DNA from: Aestuariivirga litoralis
GTDB lineage: Bacteria; Pseudomonadota; Alphaproteobacteria; Rhizobiales; Aestuariivirgaceae
Assembly (NCBI RefSeq): GCF_003234965.1
Contig: NZ_QKVK01000008.1
Span: 152,431-216,430, forward strand
Direction: 5' to 3'
DNA: 64,000 bases
The notes under the pieces are model-generated. The model ran no database searches. It saw nothing but the letters and a program-made list of their open reading frames with translations, and had not been told where the DNA came from. The position numbers and the translations under genes are program-made. Numbering within the stretch: position 1 is the stretch's first letter; every line of letters starts with the position of its first letter. Positions 50,066-58,337 of the stretch are shown here, piece by piece.

Positions 50066-51432
50066 GCGGCGTCCTTCCCGAACACCATGCGCACGGCGAA
50101 GTCGCCACTGGTGAGCCTCGCGAATTCGAGGCGCGCCCCATGCGCCCTCGCCACGTCCGCCGCGATGGCAAGCCCGAGGCCGAAGCCCTCGCCGTCGCCC
50201 GCGGCGCGCCAGAAGCGGCGGGTCACCATCGGCCAGTGCTGCTCCGCGATGCCGGGCCCGTCATCGGCCACCTCCGCCACGATGGTGCCGGCCTCGCGCC
50301 GCACCGACAGGCGAAGCCGGCTCCGGGCGCCATGCTGGATGGCATTGTCGATGATATTGCGCAGGGCCTCGCGCAGCGTCACCGGGTCGCCGTCGATCCA
50401 TACGGGGTCTTCCGGCAGGTCGAAGTTCACCGCAATGTCGCGGTCGAGGGCGGCAGGCACGGCATCGGCCGCGGCCTGGCGCAGCACGTCGCGCAGGTCG
50501 AGGCGCTCCGGCGTGGCGCTGCGGGCGCGGTGGCTCACCAGGGTCTGGCTCAGAAGCTGGTTCGCGAGCCGCCCGATCTGCGCTGTGCGCGCCGCGATGC
50601 GCTCGATCTGGTGCTGGCGCCGCTCCGGCGAGGTTTCCACCTGCAGCAGGTCCACCTGGGCGGAGAGCGCGGTGACGGGCGTGCGAATCTGGTGTGCGGC
50701 ATCATCGATGATGTGGCGGAGGTCTTCCATGCGGTCCGACAGCCTGGCGATGAAGCGGTTGATGGCCTGCACCAACCCGGAGATCTCCGGTGGCGCCTCG
50801 ACGTCGAGCGGGGTCAGGTCATTGGGCTGGCGCGCCGCGAGGGCGGCGGAAATGCGGTGCAGCGGCGACAGCGCGAAGCGGGCCGCCGCCGCCACACCGG
50901 CCAGCGCGATCACCGACATGATGCCAAGCAGCAACAGGGCACGGAGCGTGAGGTCGCCGACGAGTGCCGCGCGGCTTGCCGTGGTGTGGGCCACCACCAC
51001 CGTCGCCCAGCCGGGCTGCGGTGCACCGGCCATGAACTGGCGCAGCGTGGCGATGCGCACGGCGGTGTCGCGGTAGGTGGCATCCCACAGGTCGTCGCCC
51101 GGTGTCCCGGCGCGCGCCGCGGGCAGGTCGTCATAGCCCGTCAACGTCTCGCCGCCGGGCCCCACCACGCGATAGAAAATGCGCTCCTGGCGCGACAGCG
51201 ACAGCGCGACGAAGGCCGATACGGGAATGTCGGTGGTGATAGCACCGTCCTCGATGCGCAACGTCTCGCGGATCTGCTCCGCCGCACCCACCAGCAGGCG
51301 GTCATAGGCATTCTCGGCGGCGCGCTGGGCATAGTTCGACGCGGCATAGGCCAGCAGGGCCGCGCCGGCGAGCAGCACCGCCGAGATCGCCGCCATGAGG
51401 CGGAGGAAGAGCGAGGAGCTGCTAGCCCTCAT
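50062..51432 (-). CDS. tctE: TctE-like sensor histidine kinase
   Basis: A 456-residue inner-membrane kinase. One membrane helix is at about 10-30 and another at 162-184, bounding a periplasmic sensor domain. A HAMP-like region follows, then the dimerisation H-box DDAAHQIRTPVTAL with H247, an N-box around IIDNAIQHGA and a G-box with DDGPGIAEQHW and GFGLGLAIA. The gene overlaps the response regulator by eleven bases upstream and the binding-protein gene by four bases downstream, so all three form one operon. It should phosphorylate TctD in response to tricarboxylate or the ligand of the binding protein. Substrate specificity is inferred from neighbours. Confidence 0.87.
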   Translation of the reverse strand: MRASSSSLFLRLMAAISAVLLAGAALLAYAASNYAQRAAENAYDRLLVGAAEQIRETLRIEDGAITTDIPVSAFVALSLSRQERIFYRVVGPGGETLTGYDDLPAARAGTPGDDLWDATYRDTAVRIATLRQFMAGAPQPGWATVVVAHTTASRAALVGDLTLRALLLLGIMSVIALAGVAAAARFALSPLHRISAALAARQPNDLTPLDVEAPPEISGLVQAINRFIARLSDRMEDLRHIIDDAAHQIRTPVTALSAQVDLLQVETSPERRQHQIERIAARTAQIGRLANQLLSQTLVSHRARSATPERLDLRDVLRQAAADAVPAALDRDIAVNFDLPEDPVWIDGDPVTLREALRNIIDNAIQHGARSRLRLSVRREAGTIVAEVADDGPGIAEQHWPMVTRRFWRAAGDGEGFGLGLAIAADVARAHGARLEFARLTSGDFAVRMVFGKDAA

Positions 51433-52093
51433 GCTCTACCGCCTGGTAGCCCATGCCGCGCAGCGTTCTGATTTCAAGCCGCGCCGGGCCAAGCTTCCTG
51501 CGCAGCCGTCCGACATAGAGCTCGATGGCATTTTCGCCTGGCTCCTGGTCGAAGCCGAAGAGCTGCTCCATCAGCTCTGCCTTGGTGAAGAGCTTCCGCG
51601 GGCGCAGCATGAAGACTTCGAGCAGCGCCAGCTCGCGCCGCGTCAGCTCGCAGGGGCGGCCGGCCACCGTCACGCTGCGTGCCGCCTGGTCGAATTCCAC
51701 GTCGCCGAGCCTCAGGAGGCTCACTGCTGCACCGCCGCCGCGCCGCAGCAGCGCCCGCACACGCGCCTCGAATTCGCGGAAGTCGAAGGGCTTGGTCAGG
51801 TAGTCGTCGGCGCCATAGTCGAGCGCGCTCACCCGGTCATCGATGCGCGAGCGAGCGGTCAGCATCAGCACCGGGGTCGTGGCGCCCCGGGCCCGCAGCC
51901 CGCCCAGCACGGCAATGCCATCCTTGCCCGGCAGCATCACGTCCAGCACGACGAGGTCGTAAGCCTGCACCTCGAGGGCAGCCTCGGCATCCGGTCCGGT
52001 CCTCTGCCAGTCGACGGCGTGGCCCATGCGCTGCAGCCGCGCGGCCACCGCCTCGCCCACGTCGACAGTGTCTTCCACCAGCAGGATGCGCAT
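51422..52093 (-). CDS. tctD: TctD-like OmpR-family response regulator
   Basis: A 223-residue regulator. The receiver domain (1-115) has E7/D8 in LLVEDT, the phospho-acceptor D51 in VVLDVMLPG, the switch threonine in LMLTAR and K101 in YLTKPF. The C-terminal winged helix (about 125-220) includes ELTRRELALLEVFMLRP and YVGRLRRKLG, typical of the OmpR family. It is the first gene of the - strand operon, divergent from tctC, with an 11-base-period direct repeat in the gap. It is expected to activate the tctCBA transporter genes. Function rests on family and context. Confidence 0.9.
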   Translation of the reverse strand: MRILLVEDTVDVGEAVAARLQRMGHAVDWQRTGPDAEAALEVQAYDLVVLDVMLPGKDGIAVLGGLRARGATTPVLMLTARSRIDDRVSALDYGADDYLTKPFDFREFEARVRALLRRGGGAAVSLLRLGDVEFDQAARSVTVAGRPCELTRRELALLEVFMLRPRKLFTKAELMEQLFGFDQEPGENAIELYVGRLRRKLGPARLEIRTLRGMGYQAVEHEG

Positions 52094-52104
52094 GCCGGCA
52101 AGTC

Positions 52105-52123
52105 TGACAGTTACATGACAGTT
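52105..52123. promoter_or_regulatory. Probable TctD binding site (direct repeat)
   Basis: TGACAGTT occurs at 52105-52112 and again at 52116-52123, exactly 11 bases apart, in the gap between tctD and tctC. OmpR-family regulators bind tandem repeats with this helical period. The site is close to the tctD start and about 95 bases from tctC, so it could control both arms. Binding is inferred. Confidence 0.6.
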
Positions 52124-52214
52124 TGCAAGCCTAAGGAGGGAAGTGACGGATCATCGATCACGCACGCCGGGCAAGAACCCGGCGGCACAACGCACGTCAC
52201 ATGGGAGAAACACA

Positions 52215-53183
52215 ATGATCAGACGGACCTTCTCGCACGCCCTCTTCGCCCTGTCGCTGATGGCGGGCGCCTCCTTCCTCACCGGTGCCGCGCAGGCGAT
52301 GGACAACCTGCGCATCATCGCCCCCGCCAAGCCCGGCGGCGGCTGGGACCAGACGGCACGTGCCCTGGCCGAAGTCATGGCCGCCGGCGGCGCCAAGGGC
52401 ATCACGGTCGAGAATGTGCCGGGCGCCGGCGGCACCGTGGGCCTCGCCCAGCTCATCGACCAGGAAAAGGGCAAGCCCGACGTGCTGATGGTGAACGGCC
52501 TCGTGATGCTGGGCGCCATCCTCACCAACCAGTCGCCCGTCAACCTCGGCATGACCACGCCCATCGCGCGGCTCACCGGCGAATATGAGGTGATCGTGGT
52601 TCCCGCCGCCTCGGAGGTAAAGACGCTGGCCGACCTCGCGGCAAAGATGAAGGCCGATGCGGGCTCCGTCGCCATCGGTGGCGGCTCGGCCGGCGGTACC
52701 GACCACATCCTGGCGGGGCTCGTCGTCAAGGCGGCCGGCGGCGACGTGACCAAGCTCAACTATGTGCCCTTCTCCGGCGGCGGCGAGGCGCTGGCGGCCA
52801 TCCTCGGCGGCCATGTGGTGGCGGGCATCAGCGGCCTCAGCGAATGGAGCGGCCAGATCGCCTCGGGCGAGCTGCGCGTGCTCGGCATCTCTGCCCCCGA
52901 GCGCCAGGCCGGCATCGACATCCCGACGCTGAAGGAACAGGGCATCGACGTCGAACTCGCCAACTGGCGCGCCATCGTCGCCGCGCCCGGCATTGACGAT
53001 GCCCAGAAGAAGGCTCTTCTCGACGCCGTCGACCAGGCGGTGAAGAGCGATGCCTGGAAGAAGGTGCTGGCCGACAAGAAGTGGACCGACCTCTATCTGC
53101 CTGGTGACCAGTTCGCCCAGCTGATCGAGAAGGAAAACGCCCTTACCACCGAGGTGCTGAAGAGCGTCGGACTCGTCCAGTAG
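52215..53183 (+). CDS. tctC: TctC/Bug-type periplasmic tricarboxylate-binding protein
   Basis: A 322-residue protein with a Sec signal peptide (about 1-27, ending FLTGAAQA). The mature part opens with [20 protein letters not shown], the standard PGGGxD motif of Bug/TctC receptors that binds the carboxylate, and continues with the [18 protein letters not shown] region. It hands substrate to TctAB. The ATG at 52215 follows GGGAG at 52203-52207; upstream in-frame starts lack a site. TctB follows after twelve bases. Ligand is likely citrate or another carboxylate, not determinable from sequence. Confidence 0.9.
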   Translation: MIRRTFSHALFALSLMAGASFLTGAAQAMDNLRIIAPAKPGGGWDQTARALAEVMAAGGAKGITVENVPGAGGTVGLAQLIDQEKGKPDVLMVNGLVMLGAILTNQSPVNLGMTTPIARLTGEYEVIVVPAASEVKTLADLAAKMKADAGSVAIGGGSAGGTDHILAGLVVKAAGGDVTKLNYVPFSGGGEALAAILGGHVVAGISGLSEWSGQIASGELRVLGISAPERQAGIDIPTLKEQGIDVELANWRAIVAAPGIDDAQKKALLDAVDQAVKSDAWKKVLADKKWTDLYLPGDQFAQLIEKENALTTEVLKSVGLVQ

Positions 53184-53195
53184 GCCCGGACGCCC

Positions 53196-53666
53196 GTGAA
53201 CGGTTCCCGCAGCAGGTCCTTGGCCGGTCTTCTGATCGGCCTCGGACTGATCGCCATCGCGGCAGTGATCGCGGTGGATGCGATGCACATGCGCGTGCCC
53301 CCGGTTCACGCCCGGGTGGGGCCGCGGGTATTCCCGTTGCTCGTCTCCTGTGGCCTTGCCCTGTCGGGTGCGGCCATCGCCTGGCAGGCATGGACCCGCA
53401 CCTTCCTGGTCGAGGCGCAGGACACGGACTGGGGCGCGGTAGCCATCATCGCGGCGGGCCTCGTGCTGCAGATCAACCTGCTGAAGCCGCTGGGCTTCAT
53501 TCCCGCCGCCATCATCCTGTTCATGGCGGTGTCCTTCGCCTTCGGCAGCCGGCGCTTCCTGCGTGACGGCGTGGTGGCCGTGGTGCTGGCGAGCGTCACC
53601 TATCTCGCCTTCACCCGGCTGCTCGGGCTGCAGCTGCCGCCCGGCGTTCTGAAGGGACTGCTGTGA
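53196..53666 (+). CDS. tctB: TctB-like small transporter subunit
   Basis: A 156-residue membrane protein probably begun by GTG at 53196. Four hydrophobic segments are visible: about 9-27 ([17 protein letters not shown]), 45-65, 83-117 ([32 protein letters not shown], likely two helices) and 125-142. The length and layout fit TctB, the small subunit of the tripartite tricarboxylate transporter. Its stop overlaps the TctA start (GTGATG at 53663-53668), so the two are coupled. It acts with TctA in the inner membrane. Confidence 0.85.
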   Translation: MNGSRSRSLAGLLIGLGLIAIAAVIAVDAMHMRVPPVHARVGPRVFPLLVSCGLALSGAAIAWQAWTRTFLVEAQDTDWGAVAIIAAGLVLQINLLKPLGFIPAAIILFMAVSFAFGSRRFLRDGVVAVVLASVTYLAFTRLLGLQLPPGVLKGLL

Positions 53667-55171
53667 TGGAATCCTTCAGTGCACTGATGGATGGCTTCGC
53701 CACCGCGCTCACCCCCATCAACCTGATGTGGTCGCTGGTCGGCGTCACGCTCGGCACGCTGATCGGCATCCTGCCGGGCATCGGCCCGGCGCTCACCATC
53801 GCGCTGCTGCTGCCCGTCACCCGCACGCTGGACCCGACAGGGGCCTTCATCATGTTCGCCGGGCTCTATTACGGCGCCATGTATGGCAGCTCCACCACCT
53901 CCATCCTGCTCAATACGCCGGGCGAATCAGGCTCGATCATCACCGCGCTGGAAGGAAACCAGATGGCGCGGCGCGGGCGGGGCGCGGCAGCCCTTGCCAC
54001 GGCCGCCATCGGCTCCTTCGTGGCGGGCACGGTGGGCACGCTGCTGCTCAGCTTCCTGGCCCCGGTCTTCGTCAAGCTGGCCATCATGTTCGGCCCGGCG
54101 GAGTATTTCGCCCTCATGGTGCTGGCCTTCGCCACGGTGTCGACGCTGCTCGGCGCCTCCATGGTGCGCGGCATCACCAGCCTGATGATCGGGCTCGCCT
54201 TCGGCCTTGCAGGCACCGACATCCTCACCGGCCAGCCGCGCCTGGTCTTCGGCATTCCCAGCATGCTGCGCGGCATCGACACGGTGGTGGTGGCGGTGGG
54301 CCTCTTCGCGGTGGGCGAGGCGCTCTACATGGCCTCGCGCCGCGACCTGCGCGAGGCGGTGATCCTGCCCATCCAGGGCTCGCTGTTCATGACGCGGGAA
54401 GAGTGGCGCCGCTCCTGGAAGCCCTGGCTGCGCGGCACGCTCATTGGCTTTCCCTTCGGCGCGCTGCCGGCCGGTGGCACCGAGATCCCCACCTTCCTGT
54501 CCTACTATGTCGAGAAGAAGCTGGCGAAGAACCCGCGCGAGTTCGGCCAGGGCGCCATCGAGGGTGTGGCGGGCCCCGAGGCCGCCAACAATGCCGCCGT
54601 GGCCGGCGTTCTCGTACCCCTGCTGGCACTCGGTCTTCCCACCTCGGCGACTGCCGCCATCCTGCTCGCGGCCTTCGAGCAGTATAATCTCCAGCCGGGA
54701 CCGCAGCTTTTCACGGCCTCGGGCTCGCTCGTCTGGGGGCTGATCGCCAGCCTCTACATCGGCAACGTCATGCTGCTGGTGCTGAACCTGCCGCTCGCCG
54801 GGCTGTGGGTGCGGCTGCTCTCCATCCCGCAGCCGCTGCTCTATGGCGGCATCCTGGTGTTCTCGACGCTGGGCGTCTACAGCCTCAGCAATTCGGTGTT
54901 CGACCTCGTCCTGCTGTTCGCGGTGGGCGTGATCGGCTTCCTCATGCGGCGTTATGACTTTCCGGTGGCACCCGCCATCATCGGCCTCATCCTGGGGCCC
55001 ATGGCGGAGGCGCAGTTCCGCCGCGCCCTCACCATCAGCCAGGGTGACCCGTCGGTGTTCGTCACCCATCCGCTGTCACTCGCCCTGCTGGTCATCGCCC
55101 TGCTGGTCCTGCTGGTGCCGGCGGTGATCAGCCTGGTACGGGCGCGCAATGCCGCCGCACCGCTCGCCTGA
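53663..55171 (+). CDS. tctA: TctA large transporter subunit
   Basis: A 502-residue polytopic membrane protein, started by GTG at 53663 or by ATG at 53666. The N-terminal signature [23 protein letters not shown] (seen from about residue 21) and the [22 protein letters not shown] loop are classic TctA motifs, repeated in inverted form around [20 protein letters not shown]. About eleven to twelve membrane helices are expected. It drives sodium- or proton-coupled uptake of carboxylates delivered by TctC. It ends seven bases before the convergent peptidase gene. No sign of damage. Confidence 0.92.
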   Translation: MMESFSALMDGFATALTPINLMWSLVGVTLGTLIGILPGIGPALTIALLLPVTRTLDPTGAFIMFAGLYYGAMYGSSTTSILLNTPGESGSIITALEGNQMARRGRGAAALATAAIGSFVAGTVGTLLLSFLAPVFVKLAIMFGPAEYFALMVLAFATVSTLLGASMVRGITSLMIGLAFGLAGTDILTGQPRLVFGIPSMLRGIDTVVVAVGLFAVGEALYMASRRDLREAVILPIQGSLFMTREEWRRSWKPWLRGTLIGFPFGALPAGGTEIPTFLSYYVEKKLAKNPREFGQGAIEGVAGPEAANNAAVAGVLVPLLALGLPTSATAAILLAAFEQYNLQPGPQLFTASGSLVWGLIASLYIGNVMLLVLNLPLAGLWVRLLSIPQPLLYGGILVFSTLGVYSLSNSVFDLVLLFAVGVIGFLMRRYDFPVAPAIIGLILGPMAEAQFRRALTISQGDPSVFVTHPLSLALLVIALLVLLVPAVISLVRARNAAAPLA

Positions 55172-55177
55172 GCGCCG

Positions 55178-56794
55178 TCAGCCCCCGCTGAAGGGAGATC
55201 GGTCCTCGCGGCAGGCAGTGCCGGTGGGCGGCAGGGCGAGGTCGACCAGGTAGCGCGACACGACGTCCTGGGCGCAGCGGTTGGGGTTCAGCAGCACCGT
55301 GTGCCCGAAGCCGAGCACCGGCAGCAGGCGCGCATCCGCCAGTTCCTGGGCCAGCCGCACCGAGCTGCCGAAGGCGGTGGCAGGGTCGAAGCTGTTGGCA
55401 ATCACCAGCACGGGCTTGTCCAGCGGCACGTTCCACGGCCCGGCATAGGGGGCGCTGGCCCGCGCCGTCCAGCCCCGGCAGGCGGCGCCGAAGGGCCAGG
55501 GCGAAAGGCCGGCCCGGCGGAAGCTCGCCTCCACCTGCGCGACATTGGCCGCGAGGCTTTCCGGATTCGGGCTTTCGCCGCAGATCACGGCCAGCTGCCG
55601 CCCGCCGCTGGTGACGTAGGTCTCGGCCGCCGCAGCCGCACTGGGCGCCGGCTGGGTGCCTGGCTCGGCATCCGGGGCGGGTGCCGCCTTGGCATCGCTC
55701 GTCCACAGGGCCTGCAGCAATTCGGCCACGGCCCGGTAGCCGGGAAAGCGGTCGAAGCCCGGCAGCGGGTCGACGAGATAGACCGAGCTCATCACATAGC
55801 TGACGATCGCGCCGTCGCTGGCAGCCTCGCCCTCGTGCACGATGCCGCCGGTCCTGGCACGCTCCAGCAGTGCGGCCCATTTCTGGCGCGTCGCCGCGGG
55901 CGATCCGGCAGAGAAGGCGCAGTCCTTTGCCGATGCCTCGCCGCAGGCCCGCATGAAGGCATCGACGGTGGCCACCGCGCCGAAGTCGGACCCCAGCCGC
56001 ACGAAGGTGGACAGGGCCGGGTCCTCGCCCGCATTGCCCATCCAGGCCGAGGGCGCCACGCCGCCATCGAGCACCGTGGCGCGCACGTGGCTGGGGAACA
56101 TGTTGATGTAGGTGGCCCCGAGGAAAGTGCCGTAGGACGTGCCGTAATAGCTGATGCGCTCCTCGCCCAGCGCGCGGCGCAGCAGGTCGAGGTCGCGGGC
56201 ATTGTCGGCGGTGGAGACGTGCTTCAGCAGCTCGCCGCCCCTTGCGATGCAGGCTGCGTTGAAGGCGGCCCGCACCTCGAACTCATGGGCAAGCGCCTCG
56301 GGCGTCGTCGCAATGCCGCTGCCGAAGTGGGTCTCCGCGAAGGCCGCCTCCGCCGCGGCCGAGTCGAAGCACTGGATGACGGGCCGGCTGCGGCCGCCCA
56401 TGCCGCGCGGGTCCCAGCTGATGATGTCGAAGCGGTCCCGCACCTCCTCGGGGAAACCGTGGATCGACGCCGGAAGATACTCGGTGCCCGCATCACTCGG
56501 CCCACCGGGGTTCCAGAACAGCGTGCCGATCCGCTCGGCTGGCCGCCGCGCGGGGTGCTTGATGACCGCCAGCGTGAAGCGTCCGGCCTCGGGTGTCGCA
56601 TAATCCATCGGCACCTCGGCTTCCGCGCACTCGAAGGCCGCCGTGCTGGCCGCGCCAGCCGCTGCAGGCGGGCAGGCGCCCCATGTGAGAAGGGGCACCG
56701 CCTCGTCTGCCTTTGCCGGCGCCATGCCGGCAATCATCGTGAGCATGAGGCCCAGCCCCATGCCCACGCATCGGTTTGCGCGTCCGGACGGCAC
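55178..56794 (-). CDS. Exported S33-type alpha/beta hydrolase (tripeptidyl aminopeptidase-like)
   Basis: A 538-residue enzyme with a probable signal peptide (GLGLMLTMIAGMAPAKA at about 12-29). The hydrolase core has the oxyanion-loop segment FWNPGGPSDAG, DIISWDPRGMG, and the nucleophile elbow YYGTSYGTFLG with S220. The C-terminal TAP-like domain carries the acid in VIANSFDPAT and the base in GFGHTVLLNP. Several cysteines fit an exported, disulfide-bearing enzyme. The family releases tripeptides or N-terminal residues from peptides in the periplasm or outside. It is convergent with tctA and apparently followed by the Tat-protein gene upstream on the same strand (nine bases). Confidence 0.87.
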   Translation of the reverse strand: MPSGRANRCVGMGLGLMLTMIAGMAPAKADEAVPLLTWGACPPAAAGAASTAAFECAEAEVPMDYATPEAGRFTLAVIKHPARRPAERIGTLFWNPGGPSDAGTEYLPASIHGFPEEVRDRFDIISWDPRGMGGRSRPVIQCFDSAAAEAAFAETHFGSGIATTPEALAHEFEVRAAFNAACIARGGELLKHVSTADNARDLDLLRRALGEERISYYGTSYGTFLGATYINMFPSHVRATVLDGGVAPSAWMGNAGEDPALSTFVRLGSDFGAVATVDAFMRACGEASAKDCAFSAGSPAATRQKWAALLERARTGGIVHEGEAASDGAIVSYVMSSVYLVDPLPGFDRFPGYRAVAELLQALWTSDAKAAPAPDAEPGTQPAPSAAAAAETYVTSGGRQLAVICGESPNPESLAANVAQVEASFRRAGLSPWPFGAACRGWTARASAPYAGPWNVPLDKPVLVIANSFDPATAFGSSVRLAQELADARLLPVLGFGHTVLLNPNRCAQDVVSRYLVDLALPPTGTACREDRSPFSGG

Positions 56795-56802
56795 GGCCGG
56801 CG

Positions 56803-57291
56803 TCAGGTCAGCCTGATGCGCAGCCCGCTCAGGTCGATCGAGGCCATGAAGCCCACCTGCTTGCCGGAGACTTCGAGCTCCACCCCGCGCGAATTGCGCA
56901 GGCGCGCGACGGATCCGCCGCCCGCCGCCGCCAGCCCGGCGCCCACCGCCGAATAGGTGCCGGCGATGTCGCTCGCGCGGCGCAGGTGGCGCACCCGGCC
57001 CACGAAATCGGCCGATGCAATGCCGATGGTGGCGCCGAAGCTGATGCCGCCGATGCTGAGCGGATATTTCTTGCCGTTGAAGGTCAGCGTGCCGGTGCCG
57101 CCGCCCATGCCGAGGATGAAGCCCGCCCGCGTGATGCGGAAGGCGATGCGGCCGGAACTGCCGGCTGCCGCCGAGGCTTCCGCGGCACCCACCGCGAGGG
57201 GGGCGAGCAGCAGCGTGGCGACGCCGCCCAGCACCTGCCGGCGCGACAGGCCGGTCTCGTCGTTGTCATCGGGAAGATCGGTCATGGTCAT
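56803..57291 (-). CDS. Tat-exported hypothetical protein
   Basis: A 162-residue protein from the ATG at 57291, chosen because GGAGGG lies eight bases upstream. A twin-arginine signal is clear: SRRQVLGGVATLLLAPLAVG at about 16-35, with cleavage near AEASA. The mature part is glycine-rich and beta-like (FILGMGGGTGTLTFNGKKYPLSIGG is the first half) and ends with VGFMASIDLSGLRIRLT. It resembles DUF1134-type or lipid-associated small periplasmic proteins in length, but I cannot assign it. It precedes the peptidase gene by nine bases on the same strand. Confidence 0.7.
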   Translation of the reverse strand: MTMTDLPDDNDETGLSRRQVLGGVATLLLAPLAVGAAEASAAAGSSGRIAFRITRAGFILGMGGGTGTLTFNGKKYPLSIGGISFGATIGIASADFVGRVRHLRRASDIAGTYSAVGAGLAAAGGGSVARLRNSRGVELEVSGKQVGFMASIDLSGLRIRLT

Positions 57292-57360
57292 GGAGTGTCC
57301 CTCCGCTGTTGCTAAAGACAACTCCCTGTTTGCCCGAAGTTGGGGCGCGCGGCAATCGCC

Positions 57361-57945
57361 TCAGTGGCGGAACAGGTCATAGGCGGTCGGGTCGTCCGGC
57401 AGCACCCATGCGAAGCCCTCGAGGAAAACGATCATCACGGCGTTGATCGCCACCACTGCGAGGAAGGCGAGGCCCGCGGCAGTGGCGAGCCGGGCGGCGG
57501 GACTTTCCTGCTTCGGGGCCTGCGGCAGCGCAGCCGGGGCGAGAATGCCCAGAATTGCGCAATAGATGATCACCACCGCGAAGGTGATGAAGGCCCAGCT
57601 GTACATGTGGAGCCCGAGTACCGGCGCGCCATAGCCCGTGTCACCGGGCAGGATGTGCAGCATCACCTGCCGCCCGCCAAAGACGGCACCCGCAAAGGCG
57701 CCCAGCGTGCCGAGGCCGAGGCCCTGCATGTAGCCGACGGTTGTCAGCGTGCCCGCCTCAGCCTGCCGCACGATCCACCATGCGCCCAGCGTGCTCAGGA
57801 TCATGGCGTAGCGCTGCAGCATGCAGAGCGGGCAGGGCAGTTCGCTGTAGGCGAACTGGATGAAGAGCGCGAGGCCGAGGATCACCGTATAGCCGAGGAT
57901 CCACAGGTTGAGGCTCCAGTAGACGAGGCGTGAGAGCAGGTTCAT
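57361..57945 (-). CDS. DsbB-family disulfide bond formation protein
   Basis: A 194-residue inner-membrane protein. Four main membrane helices are evident, at about 12-32, 43-62, 71-95 and 119-142, plus a C-terminal one near 158-182. The quinone-linked redox pair CPLC is at 38-41 in the first periplasmic loop. The second loop (GGRQVMLHILPGDTGYGAP) has no cysteines, whereas classical DsbB has a second pair there. It is therefore a shortened DsbB type, whose partner may differ from standard DsbA. Its ATG overlaps the stop of the small upstream gene by four bases, forming a two-gene unit. Confidence 0.82.
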   Translation of the reverse strand: MNLLSRLVYWSLNLWILGYTVILGLALFIQFAYSELPCPLCMLQRYAMILSTLGAWWIVRQAEAGTLTTVGYMQGLGLGTLGAFAGAVFGGRQVMLHILPGDTGYGAPVLGLHMYSWAFITFAVVIIYCAILGILAPAALPQAPKQESPAARLATAAGLAFLAVVAINAVMIVFLEGFAWVLPDDPTAYDLFRH

Positions 57946-58103
57946 CAGAAGCTCAGCCCCAGCGACGAGGTCACGTGATAGCGGAACAGCCCGATCATCA
58001 GCACCAGGGCGACCAGCCACAGGCCGAGCACCAGCCCACGGTGCGCCTCGCGCCAGATGGCGAATGCCGTGACGAGAAGAACGAAGAGAATGATGATGTC
58101 CAT
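57945..58103 (-). CDS. Small DUF5993-like membrane protein
   Basis: A 52-residue protein, MDIIILFVLLVTAFAIW onward, with two membrane helices (about 2-16 and 23-40). A longer in-frame reading from 58151 adds a polar stretch unlike the rest, so I use the ATG at 58103. Proteins of this size and pattern, annotated DUF5993, are found directly before DsbB-like genes, and here the stop overlaps the dsbB start by four bases. It presumably stabilises or assists the DsbB partner. Confidence 0.75.
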   Translation of the reverse strand: MDIIILFVLLVTAFAIWREAHRGLVLGLWLVALVLMIGLFRYHVTSSLGLSF

Positions 58104-58150
58104 GCCGCCCCCACTTGGCATTCCACGGGTCACCACCCTCTCGGCCGTCA

Positions 58151-58225
58151 CCCCAGCGAAAGCTGGGGCCCAGCTTCCATCATCCTGCGTGATGAAGGAA
58201 GCGGGATTCCGGCCTGCGCCGGAAT
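58151..58225. repeat. Dispersed palindromic repeat pair
   Basis: CCCCAGC-GAAA-GCTGGGG at 58151-58168 and ATTCCGGC-CTGC-GCCGGAAT at 58206-58225 are two perfect stem-loops with four-base loops. Sequences with GTCACCCCAGCGAAAGCTGGGG and GGATTCCGGC...GCCGGAATGACGG are widely scattered intergenic repeats in alphaproteobacteria, in my recollection. They sit between the DsbB unit and the glutamate-synthase-like operon. Confidence 0.7.
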
Positions 58226-58276
58226 GACGGCATGGAGGGAAGTGCTGTGAAGAATGCTCCCGAGCCCAGAAACAAT

Positions 58277-58314
58277 CTATCCCGATTCTGCCCGAGAGGA
58301 CAGAACCGGGATAG
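58277..58314 (-). terminator. Terminator of the glutamate-synthase-like operon
   Basis: CTATCCCGATTCTG at 58277-58290 pairs with CAGAACCGGGATAG at 58301-58314 with one A-C mismatch around a ten-base loop. Read on the - strand it is followed by ATTGTTTCT. It lies 24 bases after the end of the reductase gene at 58338, in the right place for a transcription end. Confidence 0.6.
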
Positions 58315-58337
58315 CGAAACGTCAGAGCTGAAACCGA

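Noticed and set aside
50047..51471. A 474-codon + strand frame across tctE
   Set aside because: It is a shadow of the kinase gene in GC-rich DNA and is full of low-complexity Arg/His/Gly.
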